DNA of 64,000 bases. Origin: Cercis canadensis. Taxonomy: Eukaryota; Streptophyta; Magnoliopsida; Fabales; Fabaceae. The stretch covers positions 6,032-70,031 of the forward strand of contig QAOA01006880.1 of the NCBI GenBank assembly GCA_003255065.1, in the 5' to 3' direction. The notes beneath the pieces are model-generated. The model had not been told where the DNA came from. It worked only from the letters and a program-made list of their open reading frames with translations, and made no database searches. Position 1 is the stretch's first letter; every line of letters starts with the position of its first letter. Both the position numbers and the translations under genes were made by a program. Shown piece after piece: positions 21,014-33,496 of the stretch.

Positions 21014-21754
21014 GGAAATTATATATGTATTTTAAACAGCACACTAATCAATCTTCAAAATGAATAAATATTTAGATGAATTGTAGAAATGCTAGACGGT
21101 CTCTGGTGGAAAGTTTAAAAAAAGAAGGAAAAAAACCAAAAGGTTCAGAAAAACTAAAATACTTGGACTGTTAGAATTGTAGACAAATCAACAATGGTTA
21201 ACCTAGCTGAAATCCAACAGTAGTCATGCCTAAAATAATAATAAGAAAACAACTATATATTTTTGGATAAGTGTTAGAAAGAATCATATTTTTGGCCTAT
21301 GTGAAGCATGTGTATATATATATAGCGAGAAAGAGAGAGAAAGAGAGATCCATTTACACTAAATGTAAGATTAGTTACATTTACACCCTTAAATAATTTT
21401 TTTTAGAAGGTGAATTTATAAATCCTACCCTTGAATCGAAAGTTCTTATGATGAAGATATTGCTCAAAAAAATTTATAAAATTTGAGAATTATTGACACT
21501 CCGTTTGATTATCTTATTTTAGCGGATAATAAAATTTTACGATAAAAGTAAATGTCATCAAATAGATTAGGCATTTAGGAATTTCCAATTTACATAAAAT
21601 TTATTATGTATGAGCAACATCATAATATCACATAATTCATTGGTTGAATTAATATTTTTCAGCTTCTAAAAGAAATTATTCTAAGGTGTAATTGGATCCT
21701 CGTTTTATATATATATATATATATATATATGAAAATCAGGGTAGGCTGGCCAAA
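21014..21754. other. AT-rich spacer
   Basis: It contains a TA run and a GAAAGAGAGAGAAAGAGAGA purine tract (21310-21350), and an (AT)n run at 21708-21730. No gene is recognised. Confidence 0.5.
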
Positions 21755-21803
21755 TTTAGTCCTACAAATAATCCTACCTGGGCTTCTACTTTCATGTCCT
21801 ACG
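21755..21803 (+). pseudogene. GH18-like gene relic, part 2
   Basis: About 48 bases match 13304-13353 of the intact gene, with the shared block CCTACCTGGGCTTCTACTT and GTCCTACAAATAAT just before it. It covers a part of the gene upstream of that in the 14841 relic, yet lies downstream of it. The two relics therefore come from separate copies. No coding frame survives. Confidence 0.7.
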
Positions 21804-24511
21804 AAACAGCTTAAGGATTAATTCAGCAAAACAGCCCTGCACGACGTTCAATTTGTACGTTTGGACTTCAAATCTATAGGATAGACTCAAAAATGAAAGT
21901 ATTATCTAATTAAAAGGAAAAGAAATGAAACCTTTATTATTAAGGAAGGATTCAAAAGTAAATTAGGAATTTATATGTTGAGACTTCAACTCTTGACCAA
22001 TGACTTCTGAAGGAGATTAAAAAAAGAATTGTCAACTCTTAGCTCACTGACATTTACTTGGATGTATTATTAGGCTGGAGTGTAAAATGTATGAAGTGAG
22101 AAAGCTCAGAAAGATTTTAAATCAAGAAAACCAGCTAAGGTATATAAGATATTGGGTCTCTGTTGTGCTTTTCAAATGGATAACTCAGAGAGCCTCTGTG
22201 TAGAGCGCTCAACACAAGGAGAGAAGTAAATGAAAAGAAAGGATAATCTGTCATGATGTAGTGCAGAAGGAATGGAAATTTATAGCACAAATGGAGCACC
22301 CAAAGTTGACCAGAAAAGTCAACAATATCAATTTTTGACAAAAGAGTATACTTTTTCAAGTGGAAATAGCCTTCTGAGCAAAATGCAGGCCTTTGCCCTA
22401 TGCGTCACATGATTTTAGCCAAATTCCATTGTTTCGGGAGTCAAAACGGCTTTGTCTCATTTTTAGGGTTATTTTTGTAATTTTCATTATGTATGGACCT
22501 TTTCGTAATTTTGTTATTTCCTGCATTTAGGGTTTTCCTTTATAAGAGTTTGTAGAACCTTTTGAGAGGCAGATTTGATTGAATAAACAGTTTGAGAATT
22601 TTCTCAATTCTTAGTTTCAACTTCTCGGTATTCTTTGAAATCAACGAGTTGTTGAATTTTGTACCATTCCATCACGTACGCTGCATCAAATTACCTATAA
22701 TAATTTGAAATAGGACCTAAATGAATTAAACTCTAAGCAGTCAATATTATGGATGTCAACGGTTTCAGTCCCACTAATTTTAATAGTAGATATGTAAAAA
22801 AGAAGCAGGAAAATAAATTGTGCAAATTGTGACATGCATCAAGGGTAGCTCAACCCCTTCTTAGAAACGGGTAGGACGGTGATGGTAGCATAGCAAAACC
22901 CTAAAGTTTCACTCAATGAACCGAAGTATCATGGCCTAGTTGGTTTTCTTTTAGTGGGTTGGTCTGAATATACTTTTCTCTTTTGTACTATTAAGTCTGA
23001 ATGTGATCGATTCAATGGTTAATTAGTCCTCTATTTTTTCCAGTAATTTTTATCTAGTTCCCAACATCCCATATCTGGCCCTTAGCTTCTTCCTTCCAGC
23101 ATCTCTACTGGGACAAGCCAGAGTGCCAGACAACTAACTAAATCCTTAAAGCAGTGCCAGACTACTAAAAGTTCAAGCGGTAATTTGCAAAGTTTGGAAA
23201 AGTTGGAATGTTCAATTGTAAAAAGTGAAAATTGATGTCACAATTTGCAAAATGAAGTTATGATTTTTCCGTATATATCAAGCTTCCTCTATTGGCTACG
23301 AATATACTATTCTTGCTATCAGCCCATGGCAATCTTAAATTAGTTCTTCTAGGAAATAAAAATCATTGAACACTTAAATAAAATAAGTATGTTCATGCAA
23401 AGAAACCACAGTAACACCATAAAATAAGTAGCAGCCCCTTCTGTTAGGAGACTGATCAAAACCACGTAAGAATATTACAGAAAAACAACATATTTTTCCA
23501 AGAACTCTGCAAAACATTTGGCTTCTCTAAAGACGTGATCCACATGAATCATCTTTGTCTGGTGGAGAAAATACCTGTAGCAAAAAACACAAACATTCTA
23601 AGTGGTCTTTTTTGAACTGTGATGAACAATACAAAAGGTTGATTATCACAACACAGGCATCAACCTCAACAATTGAAGGGAAGAAATTAAGACTCGGTAG
23701 AAAATCTCAGCCATCTCTAGATTACTTCCACAGGGAGACTTACGTAAATTTTATGTCTCTAAGAAAGTATCCCACAAACATGCCTACATTTCATTCTATC
23801 TAATTCTCACTGTTCTAAGTTGTTATTTCTACCGGTTTCCACATAATCATCTAATTCTTGTAATCTCGACGTTGTTTCTGTTGTGGAGTTCTAACTCTGA
23901 TTTGGTTGGCTTAGATTAGCAGCAGTCATGAATGCCAGAAAATATTTTCAACGAAATTTAAAGGTCGTATTAAACATAAGTTTGGTGCAATATATCTTAA
24001 CAGGGCACGTAATGGTATAAAATCAGTTACGAAAAAGAGAAAAAGAAAGTAATAAGATATCACATGCTTCAAAAGTGAAAGAAAAAAGTGTGATTAAGAC
24101 TCTAATCGAGTACCAAGTACCATGAAAGAGAAATAAAATAAAAATGAAAATCATGCAATATTCCTTGGACATAGAGCAGGAAGAATGGGAGCTTAGGCCA
24201 TTTGGCTATAGATTATATTAAATAAGAAAAAGAGCCAAAAGCAATTAAATGATTATCTGGAAGGGAAGTCATCATTGTCAACAATGGAAGTTAAAAAACC
24301 AATTATAAAGGGAAATGTAAATATACTATACCTCCTTGATGGTAAACTTTGTCTTACTCTCTCTTGCATTTAAGTTATGCGGAAGCTGATTGAGGATGAA
24401 TGACCAGCTTCAAGATTTAAGGAACTGGTGTTGGCCATAATGGAAGCACAAGCTAGAAGACATTCCACCAGCTATCAATGAATGAGGCAAGCTAGTTTCA
24501 GGAACAAGATT
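21804..24511. other. Non-coding stretch, with a possible LTR fragment
   Basis: No gene is supported. From about 22435 to 22690 the text TTTAGGGTTATTTTTGTAAT, CTTTATAAGAGTTTG, TTGATTGAATAAACAG and ACGTACGCTGCATCA looks like the promoter-to-U5 part of a plant LTR. No matching end or TSD was found. ORFs at 22135-22359 and 23555-23803 have no recognisable features. Confidence 0.4.
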
Positions 24512-24766
24512 TGTTAGAGTCAGTTATCATTAGTTATAATTAAATCAGATTAGTTGTAATTAGTTAAGTTTGACTGATTAAGTTAGTTATTGACTTTCTT
24601 ATTTACTTAGTTGATTATTACAGCTGTTACAACAGCTTTCCTGATATAGCTTTATATAGGGCCATCTACTCTGATGTACAGTAACTAGTTATGATGAAAT
24701 GAAGATTCAATCTTCTCTCATACTCTTCTCTCCTCTTTCTTCTCTCTGACTTCCGCTTGCTCAATA
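24512..24766 (+). repeat. 5' LTR of copia-1
   Basis: 255 bp, from TGTTAGAGTCAG to GCTTGCTCAATA. It contains a TATA-like CTTTATATAGGG near 24650 and a CT-rich transcript leader. The LTR ends in TA rather than CA; the 3' LTR has the same end. Confidence 0.92.
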
Positions 24767-24778
24767 TGGTATCAGAGC
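24767..24778 (+). promoter_or_regulatory. Primer binding site of copia-1
   Basis: TGGTATCAGAGC, the complement of the initiator tRNA-Met 3' end, directly abuts the LTR. Confidence 0.93.
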
Positions 24779-24858
24779 AAGAACTCTTATTCCTGTTTCT
24801 CCTTCATACTCGATCAACTCTCTAAAACTGATTGATGCTCATCTGATCTTACTTCGCT

Positions 24859-26367
24859 ATGGATGGTGTTTCTTCTCCTTCTGCGAATGACTTTGGTTCT
24901 CGCTCTTCTGCAAACAGATCCGCCATTGATAAACCTTCACATCCTTTTTATCTTCATCATTCGGATAATCCTGGCTTGATTCTTGTTTCACAGCCTCTCA
25001 CTGGAGAGAATTATGCTTCCTGGAGTCGAGCCATGCTGATTGCTCTTTCAGTCAAGAACAAATTAGGATTCATCAATGGTTTGATCGTTAAGCCAGAAGG
25101 TACAAATTCTGGTCTTCTTAATTCCTGGTACAGAAATAACAACATTGTTATCTCCTGGATTCTTAATTCCATATCCAAGGATATTTCTGCTAGTGTGATT
25201 TTTTCTGAAACTGCATATGAGATTTGGATTGATCTTAGAGATCGATTTCAGCAACGCAATGGCCCTAGGATTTTCCAATTGAGACGCGAATTGATGAATC
25301 TAAGTCAAGAACAGTTTTCTGTTAGTGTCTATTTCACCAAACTAAAAACAATTTGGGATGAATTAAGCAATTATAGACCTCTTTGCACTTGTGGAAAGTG
25401 TACTTGTGGAGGTGTTAAGGATCTTCACTAGCATTACCAAATGGAGTATATCATGTCCTTTCGCATGGGTTTACATGATTCTTTTTCACAAATTCGTGGT
25501 CAATTGCATCTTATGGACCCCATGCCTCCCATTAACAAGGTTTTTGCTCTGGTCTCTCAAGAAGAAAACCAAAGGAAATTTGCTACTTAAGTTTCTTCTA
25601 ATCTTGAATCTCCTGGCACCATGGCCTTTACTACTAAGGTTGAAAATTCCAAGGATGGCAACCAGAATTTTACTATGGTAAGAAATAGAGGACCAAAGAA
25701 GGATCGTCCTTATTGCACTCACTGCAAATTTCATGGTCACACTGTTGACAGATGCTACAAAATACATGGCTATCCTCCTGGTTACAAGCATAAGCAAGGT
25801 GCTACTGTAAATCAGGTTTCCACCCATTCATTCACTGAAGAAGGAAGCACTCCTACTGTTGGAGGATTTCTTCAGAATCTGAACTCCACGCAATATCAAC
25901 AGCTCATGACCATGCTCTCCAACCATTTGTTAACTTCTGTCCAGCACATTGAAGATGGTGATTGTCCTCCTACTTCTTATTCTACAGGTATTTGCCTATC
26001 TGTCAGTCTACATCCTACATATTCCTTCAGTCATTATTGGATTGTTGATTCAGGAGCCACTAGACATATCTACTCTATTGCTTCTACTTTCACTTCTTTT
26101 AGGACAATCAAGAATGCCACGGTTACCTTGCCTAATCACTGTCAGATTCCTATGTCTCTCTGTGGTGATGTGAAATTAAGTTCCTTGCTTACACTCACGG
26201 ATGTCCTTTTTGTTCCTCAGTTCAAGTTTAATCTCCTGTCCATTAATGCTCTTGTCTCTACCAGTGCACTTACAATGAGCTCCTTTCCTGCTTACTTTGT
26301 CATTCAGGAAACCAGCAGCAAGAAGACGATTGGCAGGGTGACAAACATGAAAGTCTTTACATTCTGA
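24859..26367 (+). pseudogene. copia-1 gag and protease
   Basis: The ATG at 24859 opens a gag with PFYLHHSDNPGLILVSQPL and NYASWSRAM, the N-terminal motif of copia-type gag. The zinc knuckle region reads CTHCKFHGHTVDRC (about 25713). Protease has WIVDSGATRHI (about 26039). Stops interrupt the same frame at 25429 (TAG) and about 25588 (TAA). Near 26335 the frame shifts by one base before the GAG-pre-integrase part, so the TGA at 26365 is not the true end of the polyprotein. Confidence 0.88.
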
Positions 26368-27400
26368 ATAAGAATTGCTTAGATTCTGTCTCTAATTCCT
26401 TTGTTAATCATGTTTCCTTTCATGTTTGGCATAATAGACTTGGCCACATTTCTTTTAAAAGATTAGACATTATCAAGAGACATCTACAGTGTGATGTTAC
26501 TGGTTTCAATAAAGTTCAACCATGTTATGTCTGTCCCCTTGCTAAACAAAGACGTTGATCTTTTGAATCTCACAATAACTTGTCTCCTTCTCTATTTGAC
26601 TTGATTCATTGTGATATTTGGGGCCCTTACAAGGAATTCTCACACAAGGGTCACAAGTTTTTCCTTACCTTAGTGGATGATTGCACTCGGTTTACTTGGA
26701 TTTTCTTACTCAAGCACAAGAGTGAAGTGACTTCTATTATCCCTAAGTTTTTTTGTATGATTATCACTAAGTTTAATGCCAAAATTAAACAATTTCAATC
26801 TGACAATGCTCCTAAGTTGTTGTTTAAAGATTTTTTCAGTGAGCAAGGAGTTTTGCACCAGTTCTCTTGTGTTGAAAGACCACAACAGAACTCAGTTGTA
26901 GAACGTAAACACCAGCATCTACTTAATATGGCCAGGGCACTTTTCTTCCAAGCTAGAGTTCTTATAGCTTTTTGGAGTGAATGCATCTTAATTGCTGCAT
27001 TCTTGATTAACAGAACTCCTACTCCCTTGCTTCAACATCGTTCTCCCTTTGAGGTACTTTATAAAGCTGCTCTCGATTATTCTAGTTTTAGAGTTTTTGG
27101 TTGTCTTACTTTTGCCTCTACATTGACTGCTTATAGAACCAAATTTCAACCTCGAGCTCGCACCTGCATATTTCGTGGTTATCCTCCAGGCATGAAAGGG
27201 CATAAACTCTATGATGTAGTCACCAAACAGGTGTTTGTCTCTCAGGATGTCATTTTTCATGAAGAAGTCTTTCCCTTTCACACTGTCACTGCCTCAGATC
27301 AACTCATTGATCCTTTTCCAGATTTGGTATTGCCTTATGCCACTTTGGATTTCCCATCTCAGTCACATCTATTACTCCTAATTCTCCCCTTCCAGATTAT
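26368..27400 (+). pseudogene. copia-1 integrase
   Basis: The zinc region reads FHVWHNRLGHIS (about 26422) and CYVCPLAKQRR, followed by a TGA at 26557. The core keeps Asp in LIHCDIWGPY, Asp in FQSDNAPK and Glu in QQNSVVERKHQ, although SDNAP replaces the usual SDNGGE-like text. A frameshift near 27340 leads into a Pro-rich linker. Confidence 0.85.
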
Positions 27401-27530
27401 GTGCCTGCTATTGCACCAGTACCTAATTGTGTGCCTGACCCTCCTCCTGTGCATTCTGATTCTCCACTTCCAGATTTTGTGCCTATTGCTGCACTAGTAC
27501 CCGATTGTGTGCCTGACCCTCCTGTAATGT
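27385..27530 (+). repeat. Short tandem repeat in the copia-1 linker
   Basis: Two imperfect copies of a roughly 70-base unit encode PDFVPxxAxVPxCVPDPPxx-like text (TGTGCCTGACCCTCCT appears twice). It lengthens the Pro-rich spacer between integrase and reverse transcriptase. Confidence 0.6.
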
Positions 27531-29307
27531 CTCTCAGGAAATCAACCAGAGTTTCCAAACCTCCTTCCTATCTTCAGGAGTTTCATTGCAATTTGTTACA
27601 TGGTTCTCCCTTACCTCCTTGTACTTCCACTTACCCCATTAGCAACTATCTTTGCTATACTACTTTATCTCCATCTCATAAATCCTTCATCCTTCAAGTC
27701 TCCACTCAACTTGAACCTCAGTTTTACCATACAGCAGTTAAGGAACCTCATTGGTGAGAAGTTATGCATGCTGAATTACAAGCTATGGAAACCAATAACA
27801 CATGGTTTGTAGTTCCTTTGCCTCATGGCAAACACACAATTGGATATAAATGGATTTACAAAATTAAGGGCAAGGCAGATGGTTCAGTGGACAGGCATAA
27901 AGCCCGATTAGTAGCCAAGGGATATACTCAACAGGAAGGGGTAGATTTTGTTGAAACTTTTTCTCCAGTTGCCAAACTGGTCACTGTAAAGGTTCTTCTT
28001 GCCCTTGCTGCTTCTCAAAAGTGGCATTTGCCTCAACTTGATGTCAATAATGCCTTCCTCAATGGTGATCTCTTTGAAGAAGTTTATATAGATCTCTTTC
28101 TTGGTTATCTGCCTAAGTCACAGTGCCATACTCAGGGGGCGAAACTGGTTTGCAAACTTCACAAGTCCATTTATGGACTCAAGCAGGCTTCTCGACAGTG
28201 GTACTCCAAGTTCTCACTTGCCTTGCTTAAGTTTGGGTTTGGTCAATCCAAGTTTGACTATTCTTTGTTTACTAAAGGTTCAGGTTCTACCTTTGTTGCA
28301 CTTTTGGTTTATATGGAAGACATCATCATTGTTGGCCCTTGTATTTCATCCATTGATGCTTTAAAAGCTTTTCTTCATACCCAATTCAAGCTTAAAGACC
28401 TGAGGTCTCTCAAGTATTTCCTTGGCCTTGAAATCTCTTGGTCTCACCAAGGTATTGTGCTTTCTCAGAGACATTACACTTTGCATCTTCTTAAGGACAC
28501 TGGTTATTTGGCTTGTAAACCCATTTCAATGCCTATGGACCCTAAACCTGAACTTAATGCTTCTAATGGTGAGTTGTTTCCTGATAGCACTCTATAAAGA
28601 AGGCTTGTTGGGCGCATTCTTTATCTTAACTTATCCAGGCCTAACATCACCTTTGTTGTCCATAAGCTCACATAGTTCCTTGCTCCGCCTCGGTTGCCCC
28701 ATCTTCAAGTTTTCCATCATTTGCCTCTTTATCTGAAGGGCAAACCTGGCTAAGGTCTCTTCTTTTCTTCTTTTTCCTCTCTTCAATTAAGAGCATACTC
28801 AGATGTTTCTACCAAGGTGCAACTTAAGGTCTGATGCTGATTGGGCTGCATGTCAAGACACTCGTAGGTCTGTCACTGGCTTCTGCATATTCATTGATGA
28901 TTCTCTGGTTTCTTAGAAGGCTAATAGCAAACCACAGTGTCTCGGTCTTCTGCTGAAGCTGAGTACCGTGCCCTTTCCTCCACTACTAGTGAACTCACAT
29001 GGTTGTCCCATCTTCTCAAAGATTTTCAAGTTTCTGTTTGTACTCCTGCACTTCTGTTCTGTGATAACCAAGCAGCAGTACACATTGCATCCAATCCCAC
29101 ATTTCATGAAAAGACAAAACATATTGAAATTGATTGTCACTTTGCTAAAGATAAAGTCTCTTCTGGTTTGATCAAGCTTCTGCCCATTCGATCACAGCAC
29201 CAGTTGGCTAACATATTCACCAAACCTCTCCCTTCCACTCTGCTGTTTCCATTGTTATCCAAGATGGCTGTCAAGGACCTTTACCAGCCACCTAGAGGGG
29301 GGGGGGG
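27401..29307 (+). pseudogene. copia-1 reverse transcriptase and RNase H
   Basis: After MSLRKSTRVSKPPSYL, reverse transcriptase reads VVPLPHGKHTIGYKWIYK, RLVAKGYTQQEGVDF and QLDVNNAFLNGDL. The catalytic YVDD box is YMED, changing the first catalytic Asp to Glu. RNase H follows with [18 protein letters not shown] and [13 protein letters not shown]. Stops lie at 27755 (TGA, where Arg is expected), 28595 (TAA, where Tyr is expected) and about 28914 (TAG). The tail runs into the polypurine tract at 29294-29307. Confidence 0.88.
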
Positions 29308-29562
29308 TGTTAGAGTTAGTTATCATTAGTTATAATTAAATCAAATTAGTTGTAATTAGTTAAGTTTGACTAATTAAGTTAGTTGTTGACTTTCTTATTT
29401 ACTTAGTCGGTTATTACAATTGTTACAACAGCTTTCCTGATGTAGCTTTATATAGGGTCATCTACTCTGATGTACAGTAACTAGTTATGATGAAATGAAT
29501 ATTCAATCTTCTCTCATACTCTTCTCTCCTCTCTCTTCTCTCTGACTTCCGCTTGCTCAATA
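29308..29562 (+). repeat. 3' LTR of copia-1
   Basis: 255 bp, TGTTAGAGTTAG to GCTTGCTCAATA, preceded by an AGAGG...G purine run at 29294-29307 (12 or more G). It pairs with 24512-24766 at about 95% identity. Confidence 0.92.
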
Positions 29563-29581
29563 AGATTTAAGGTTGTCCTTC

Positions 29582-29850
29582 TGATGCAACAAAGAACAGG
29601 AACTGTGTTTATTTGATTGATACCAAAGCACCAAGCTGACGTGTTGTTATATAGACTAACAAAGCTTACCAAATAATGACAACTACTGATAACTAAAGCA
29701 GATAACTAACTAAGATAAAGGCTACTACTGATTACTAATGAAGATAAGTAATAGCTAATAAGAGTCCTAGGTCTTCATGCTACGAGAGTCCTAGCCATGC
29801 ATACAGCTCATGCATAACATGGGTTGGGCTTAGGAACTCGGGTGCTAACC
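29582..29850 (-). repeat. 3' LTR of the gag-only element, first part
   Basis: It matches 35658 onward (TGATGCAAC start, shared TTACCAAATAATGACAACTA and AACTCGGGTGCTAACC). It stops at the copia-2 insertion and resumes for a few bases at 34699-34716. Confidence 0.88.
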
Positions 29851-30211
29851 TATGAATAAAAGCCAAGTGCAGAGAATTGTTCCACAAAACAAAGGAATTA
29901 AAAGAAGAATTGTATTACTCAATAAAAATTAACAAAGGTACAGAAGAAAGAAAACTGAAGTGCTGCTGTATGTTCAACTGACAATACACACTTCAATTTA
30001 TAATGAAAACTTCTCTAGAATATCTCAACTAACTTAGTGGACTAATGGAGCCAAATGTGCTCCTAAAATTATTCAACAAGAAAAGAACATAACTGACTCC
30101 TAAATAAAATAAAGACTAACAGACTTATTGACTTATTCAAAATAAAATTTACAACTGTAAGTGAATGGCAGTAACAACAATAACAGTAAGTTATTGCACT
30201 AATTTATGACA
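29851..30211 (-). repeat. 3' LTR of copia-2
   Basis: 361 bp with plus-strand ends TATGAATAAAAG (TG mutated to TA) and TTTATGACA. The minus-strand polypurine tract AAGGGGGAG abuts it at 30212-30220. Confidence 0.9.
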
Positions 30212-30429
30212 CTCCCCCTTAGTGCAAACTTACTGTCAACAACACCAAGAGCTTCTCGAAACACTTCAAATTTAGCTTTGCTAAGTGCTTTGGTGAAGAT
30301 ATCAGCCACTTGATCTTTGGTTCGTATATGCAGCAACTCAATCTCCTGAGTCAGCACCTTTTCTCAAATAAAATGGTATTGAATTTCAATGTGTTTTGTC
30401 CGTGCATGAAACATTGGATTTCCAACAAG

Positions 30430-31868
30430 TTTTATTGCACTTTTATTGTCACAATGAATGAGAACTGAATGATTAAGGGCTGAAAACCATTTCTTAAATA
30501 AGCCTCTTAAGCCAAATACACTCTTGAGTGGCCATAGTAGCTGCTACATACTCAGCTTCACAACTTGAAAGAGCAACAATCTTCTGCTTTTTACTACACC
30601 ATGATACTGCAGCTGAACCCATATTGAAACAATACCCAGTTGTGGAGCGTCTGTCATTGACATAACTAGCCCAATCTGCATCAACAAAACCACTCAAAAC
30701 AAATGGTGTATTATGTTTGTACATTAGCCCAAAATTCAAAGTACCTTTCACATAGCGAAGAATCTGCTTTGCTATAGTAAAATGACCCTCACATGGATTA
30801 TCCATAAATTGAGAAATGACTCCAACAGAATATGCAATATCTGGTCTTGTGATAGTTAAATAAAATAAACTACCAACAAGTTGTCGAAAAAGTGTTGCTT
30901 CTTTCATTGGCTTCCCTTCATTCTTAGTTAGCTTCAAACATGGTTGCATAGGCGTGCTCATTGCTTTTGACTCCCCCATATGAAAATGATTTAGTAATCT
31001 TGCTGCATATCCCTTTTGAGATACAAAATAACCATATGATCTTTCAATTTAAGCCAAGGAAACAACTAGCTTCACCCAAACTCTTCATTTCAAAACGGAC
31101 AGTTAAAGCTTCTTGAAGACGAATTATTTCAGCATCATTGTCTCCATTAATTATCATATCATCCATGTCGAGAAGAATCATTGTGCACATTTTGGGTGTC
31201 TTCTTAACAAATAAACTTAGATCTGCATTTGAAGACATAAAACCACAAAATTCAAGATATTGAGCAATCTTACCAAACCAAGCTCGTGGAGCTTGTTTAA
31301 GGCCATACAAGGCCTTCTTGAGTCTACAAACATGATTAGGAAACTCCTTTGAAGTAAAACCATGTGGCTGTTCCATAAAGATATCACAATCCAACTCCCC
31401 ATATAGGAATGCATTCTTTACATCTAGTTGCCATAGTTTCCAGCCTTTATTTTCAGCCAAGGAAATAATTGTACGAACTGTTACCATCTTAGCAACAGGG
31501 CTGAAAGTTTCCTCGTAATCTAAGCCATATTGCTGAGAAAAGCCACGAGCAACAAGACAAGCTTTGTACCTGTCAATAGTGCCATCAGCTTTCTTCTTCA
31601 GCTTCTAAACCCATTTGCATGTAACTAGATCAGCATCTTTTGGTTTTGGAGCAAGCTCCCACGTGCAATTCTTGTTCAAAGCTGAAATTTCTTCTTTCAT
31701 TGCTTCTTCCCACTCAAAAATCCCCTTAGCTTCATGGTAAGACTTAGGTTCGCTGTCAGATGAATCTCCAATAAAAAAACAAAATACAATAGAAGAATAA
31801 TTTAGCTCAACTTCATAATCAGCCAAATAATCAAGTTGCTTCCTTTGCCTTGATGATTTTCGAATCAC
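30430..31868 (-). pseudogene. copia-2 reverse transcriptase and RNase H
   Basis: Minus-strand reading: RKSSRQRKQLDYLADYEVE, EAMKEEISALNKNCTWELA, CKWV then a TAG, ADGTIDRYKACLVARGFSQ, QLDVKNAFLYGELD and KALYGLKQAPRAWF. The catalytic box reads LLDMDDMII, keeping both Asp but replacing the Tyr of YVDD. RNase H has LVGSLFYLTITRPDIAYSV, FVDADWASYVNDRRSTTGY and [18 protein letters not shown] frameshift lies near 31040 and the TAG near 31606. Confidence 0.88.
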
Positions 31869-33496
31869 AGCATAAGGAATCTCATCTTGCTGAATGTTTT
31901 ATTCAAATGAAGAAATAGTGCTCCCCCTCTCATTGGATGCAGCATCTCCAGAAAAAGGTGCAAAATCAATTGAGTCTTTTGCATCAGCATGCCAGGATGA
32001 CACTTCATCAAACACCACATCACGGGAAACTATAACCTTCTTTGTTTCTAGATCCATACATCTCCATCCTTTCCTGTGAGTATCATAACCAACAAAAATA
32101 CAACACCTAGCTTTTGGGTCCAGTTTAGTTCAATTAGTTTTTGAAACATGAACATAACAAACAGCCCCAAAAACTCGAAAATAACTTACATTGGGTTTTT
32201 GATGGTACAACACTTCAAAAGGATATGATTTCCTTGGCCACAAAGGCAAACGATTGATAACATGACAAGCTGACTGAATACCTACTACCCACAACTCCCT
32301 TGGAAGACTCTTTGCATGCAGCCATGACAAGCACATAGATGTAAGATGTACTAACTTGCGCTCAGCAACTCCATTTTGTTGTGAAGTTTCTGGACAAGTC
32401 ATTTGACGTTGAATCCCATGTTCTATGCAATAATTATGAACTAATCGGACATGTATTCTCCTCCATTGTCGGTGCGAAGACACTTTATTGGTGCTCGAAA
32501 TTCTTTCTTCACCTCTTGCTTGAACTGCATAAATTTTGAGAAAGCCTCGCTTTTGTGTTTCAAAAAATAGACCCAACTGAACCGGGAAAAGTCATCCACC
32601 ATAACCATTATATATTGAAAACCTATGAAGCTAGAAGTTTTTGTAGGCCACATGAGATCTGAATGGATCAACTCTAATACAGCAGAAGCTCTGTTCTCTG
32701 AATTTGGGAAGGGAAGACAATGAGATTTTCCATATTGGCAACCAGGACAAACTACATTATGATGATTTTCCTTAAAAACAGGAACACCATCAAAGGGTTT
32801 CTTTGTAGAAATTATTTGCAACAATTGATGACCAACATGGCCTAAACGAGCATGCCAAAGTGCTGCACTTGCATTATGGGCAGTCTTTTCAACATATGCA
32901 TCATTTGCAGACAATACATATAATGATTCTTTTCTTTTTCCAGAAAATAAAATATTAGCTACAACATGCTTCACATTAGAAAGAACTTGAACATCATTTG
33001 GACCAAAGAGAACATACCTCCCAGAATCAGTAATTTGAGAAACTGAAGCAAGATTTTTCTTCAAGCCTGGAACATGATAAACATCTTTGAGAGAAACACC
33101 TCTGTCATTCAAGCTACCTTCTTTGAAATTTCCTTCTTTCATCACAGGATGTAATGAATTATCAGTTGTCACAATGACCCTTTTTCCACAATGTGGACGA
33201 ACATAAAAAAGTAGAGCAACATTTCCTATTGCATGATGAGAACAACCAGAATCCATGATCCATTCCTTATTATAGTCTATAACAGCATTGACATCTGTAG
33301 GTACGTCAGTCTGGTGCACAACAGAAGTCACACTAGCTGGCTGATCAAAAACTTCAATGGACAAACACTTCTCCCAATTTGGTTGCTCAAACTCATTATT
33401 TTCATGTGCAACATTTGCTCCTTCTTCTTTCAATTTAACATGACAGTTTGGCTTCATATGTCTTGGTTTTCCGCACCGATTACACACTATTTTCAC
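31869..33496 (-). pseudogene. copia-2 protease and integrase
   Basis: The reading from 33496 gives the second zinc knuckle CNRCGKPRHMKPNC, then protease WIMDSGCSHHAIGN. The GAG-pre-integrase has LWHARLGHVGHQ and CPGCQYGKSHCLPF. The integrase core keeps Asp in ELIHSDLMWP, Asp in CLRTDNGGEY and Glu in QQNGVAERKLVHL. One frameshift near 32445 splits the core. The C-terminal part reads YFRVFGAVCYVHVSKTN and then a weak region toward 31900. Confidence 0.87.

Larger units (their letters stand above)
17356..21018 (-). mobile_element. Reina-like chromovirus, gag and protease deleted, TSD GGAAA
   Basis: The element spans 17361-21013 and is flanked by GGAAA at 17356-17360 and 21014-21018. Both LTRs are 338 bp (17361-17698 and 20676-21013), and the outer ends read TGATAT and ATATCA. 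In minus-strand order the interior holds reverse transcriptase, RNase H, integrase and a chromodomain-like tail. There is no primer site, gag or protease: pol coding starts about 20 bases from the 5' LTR. LTRs differ at roughly six of 334 aligned positions, suggesting a fairly recent insertion. Confidence 0.88.
24507..29567 (+). mobile_element. Ty1/copia element copia-1, complete but mutated, TSD AGATT
   Basis: The element spans 24512-29562 (5051 bp) with AGATT at 24507-24511 and 29563-29567. It has 255-bp LTRs, a tRNA-Met primer site, gag, protease, integrase, reverse transcriptase, RNase H and a G-run polypurine tract, in copia order. The polyprotein is broken by several in-frame stops and at least two frameshifts. 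LTRs differ at about 12 of 255 sites, nearly all transitions. Confidence 0.93.
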
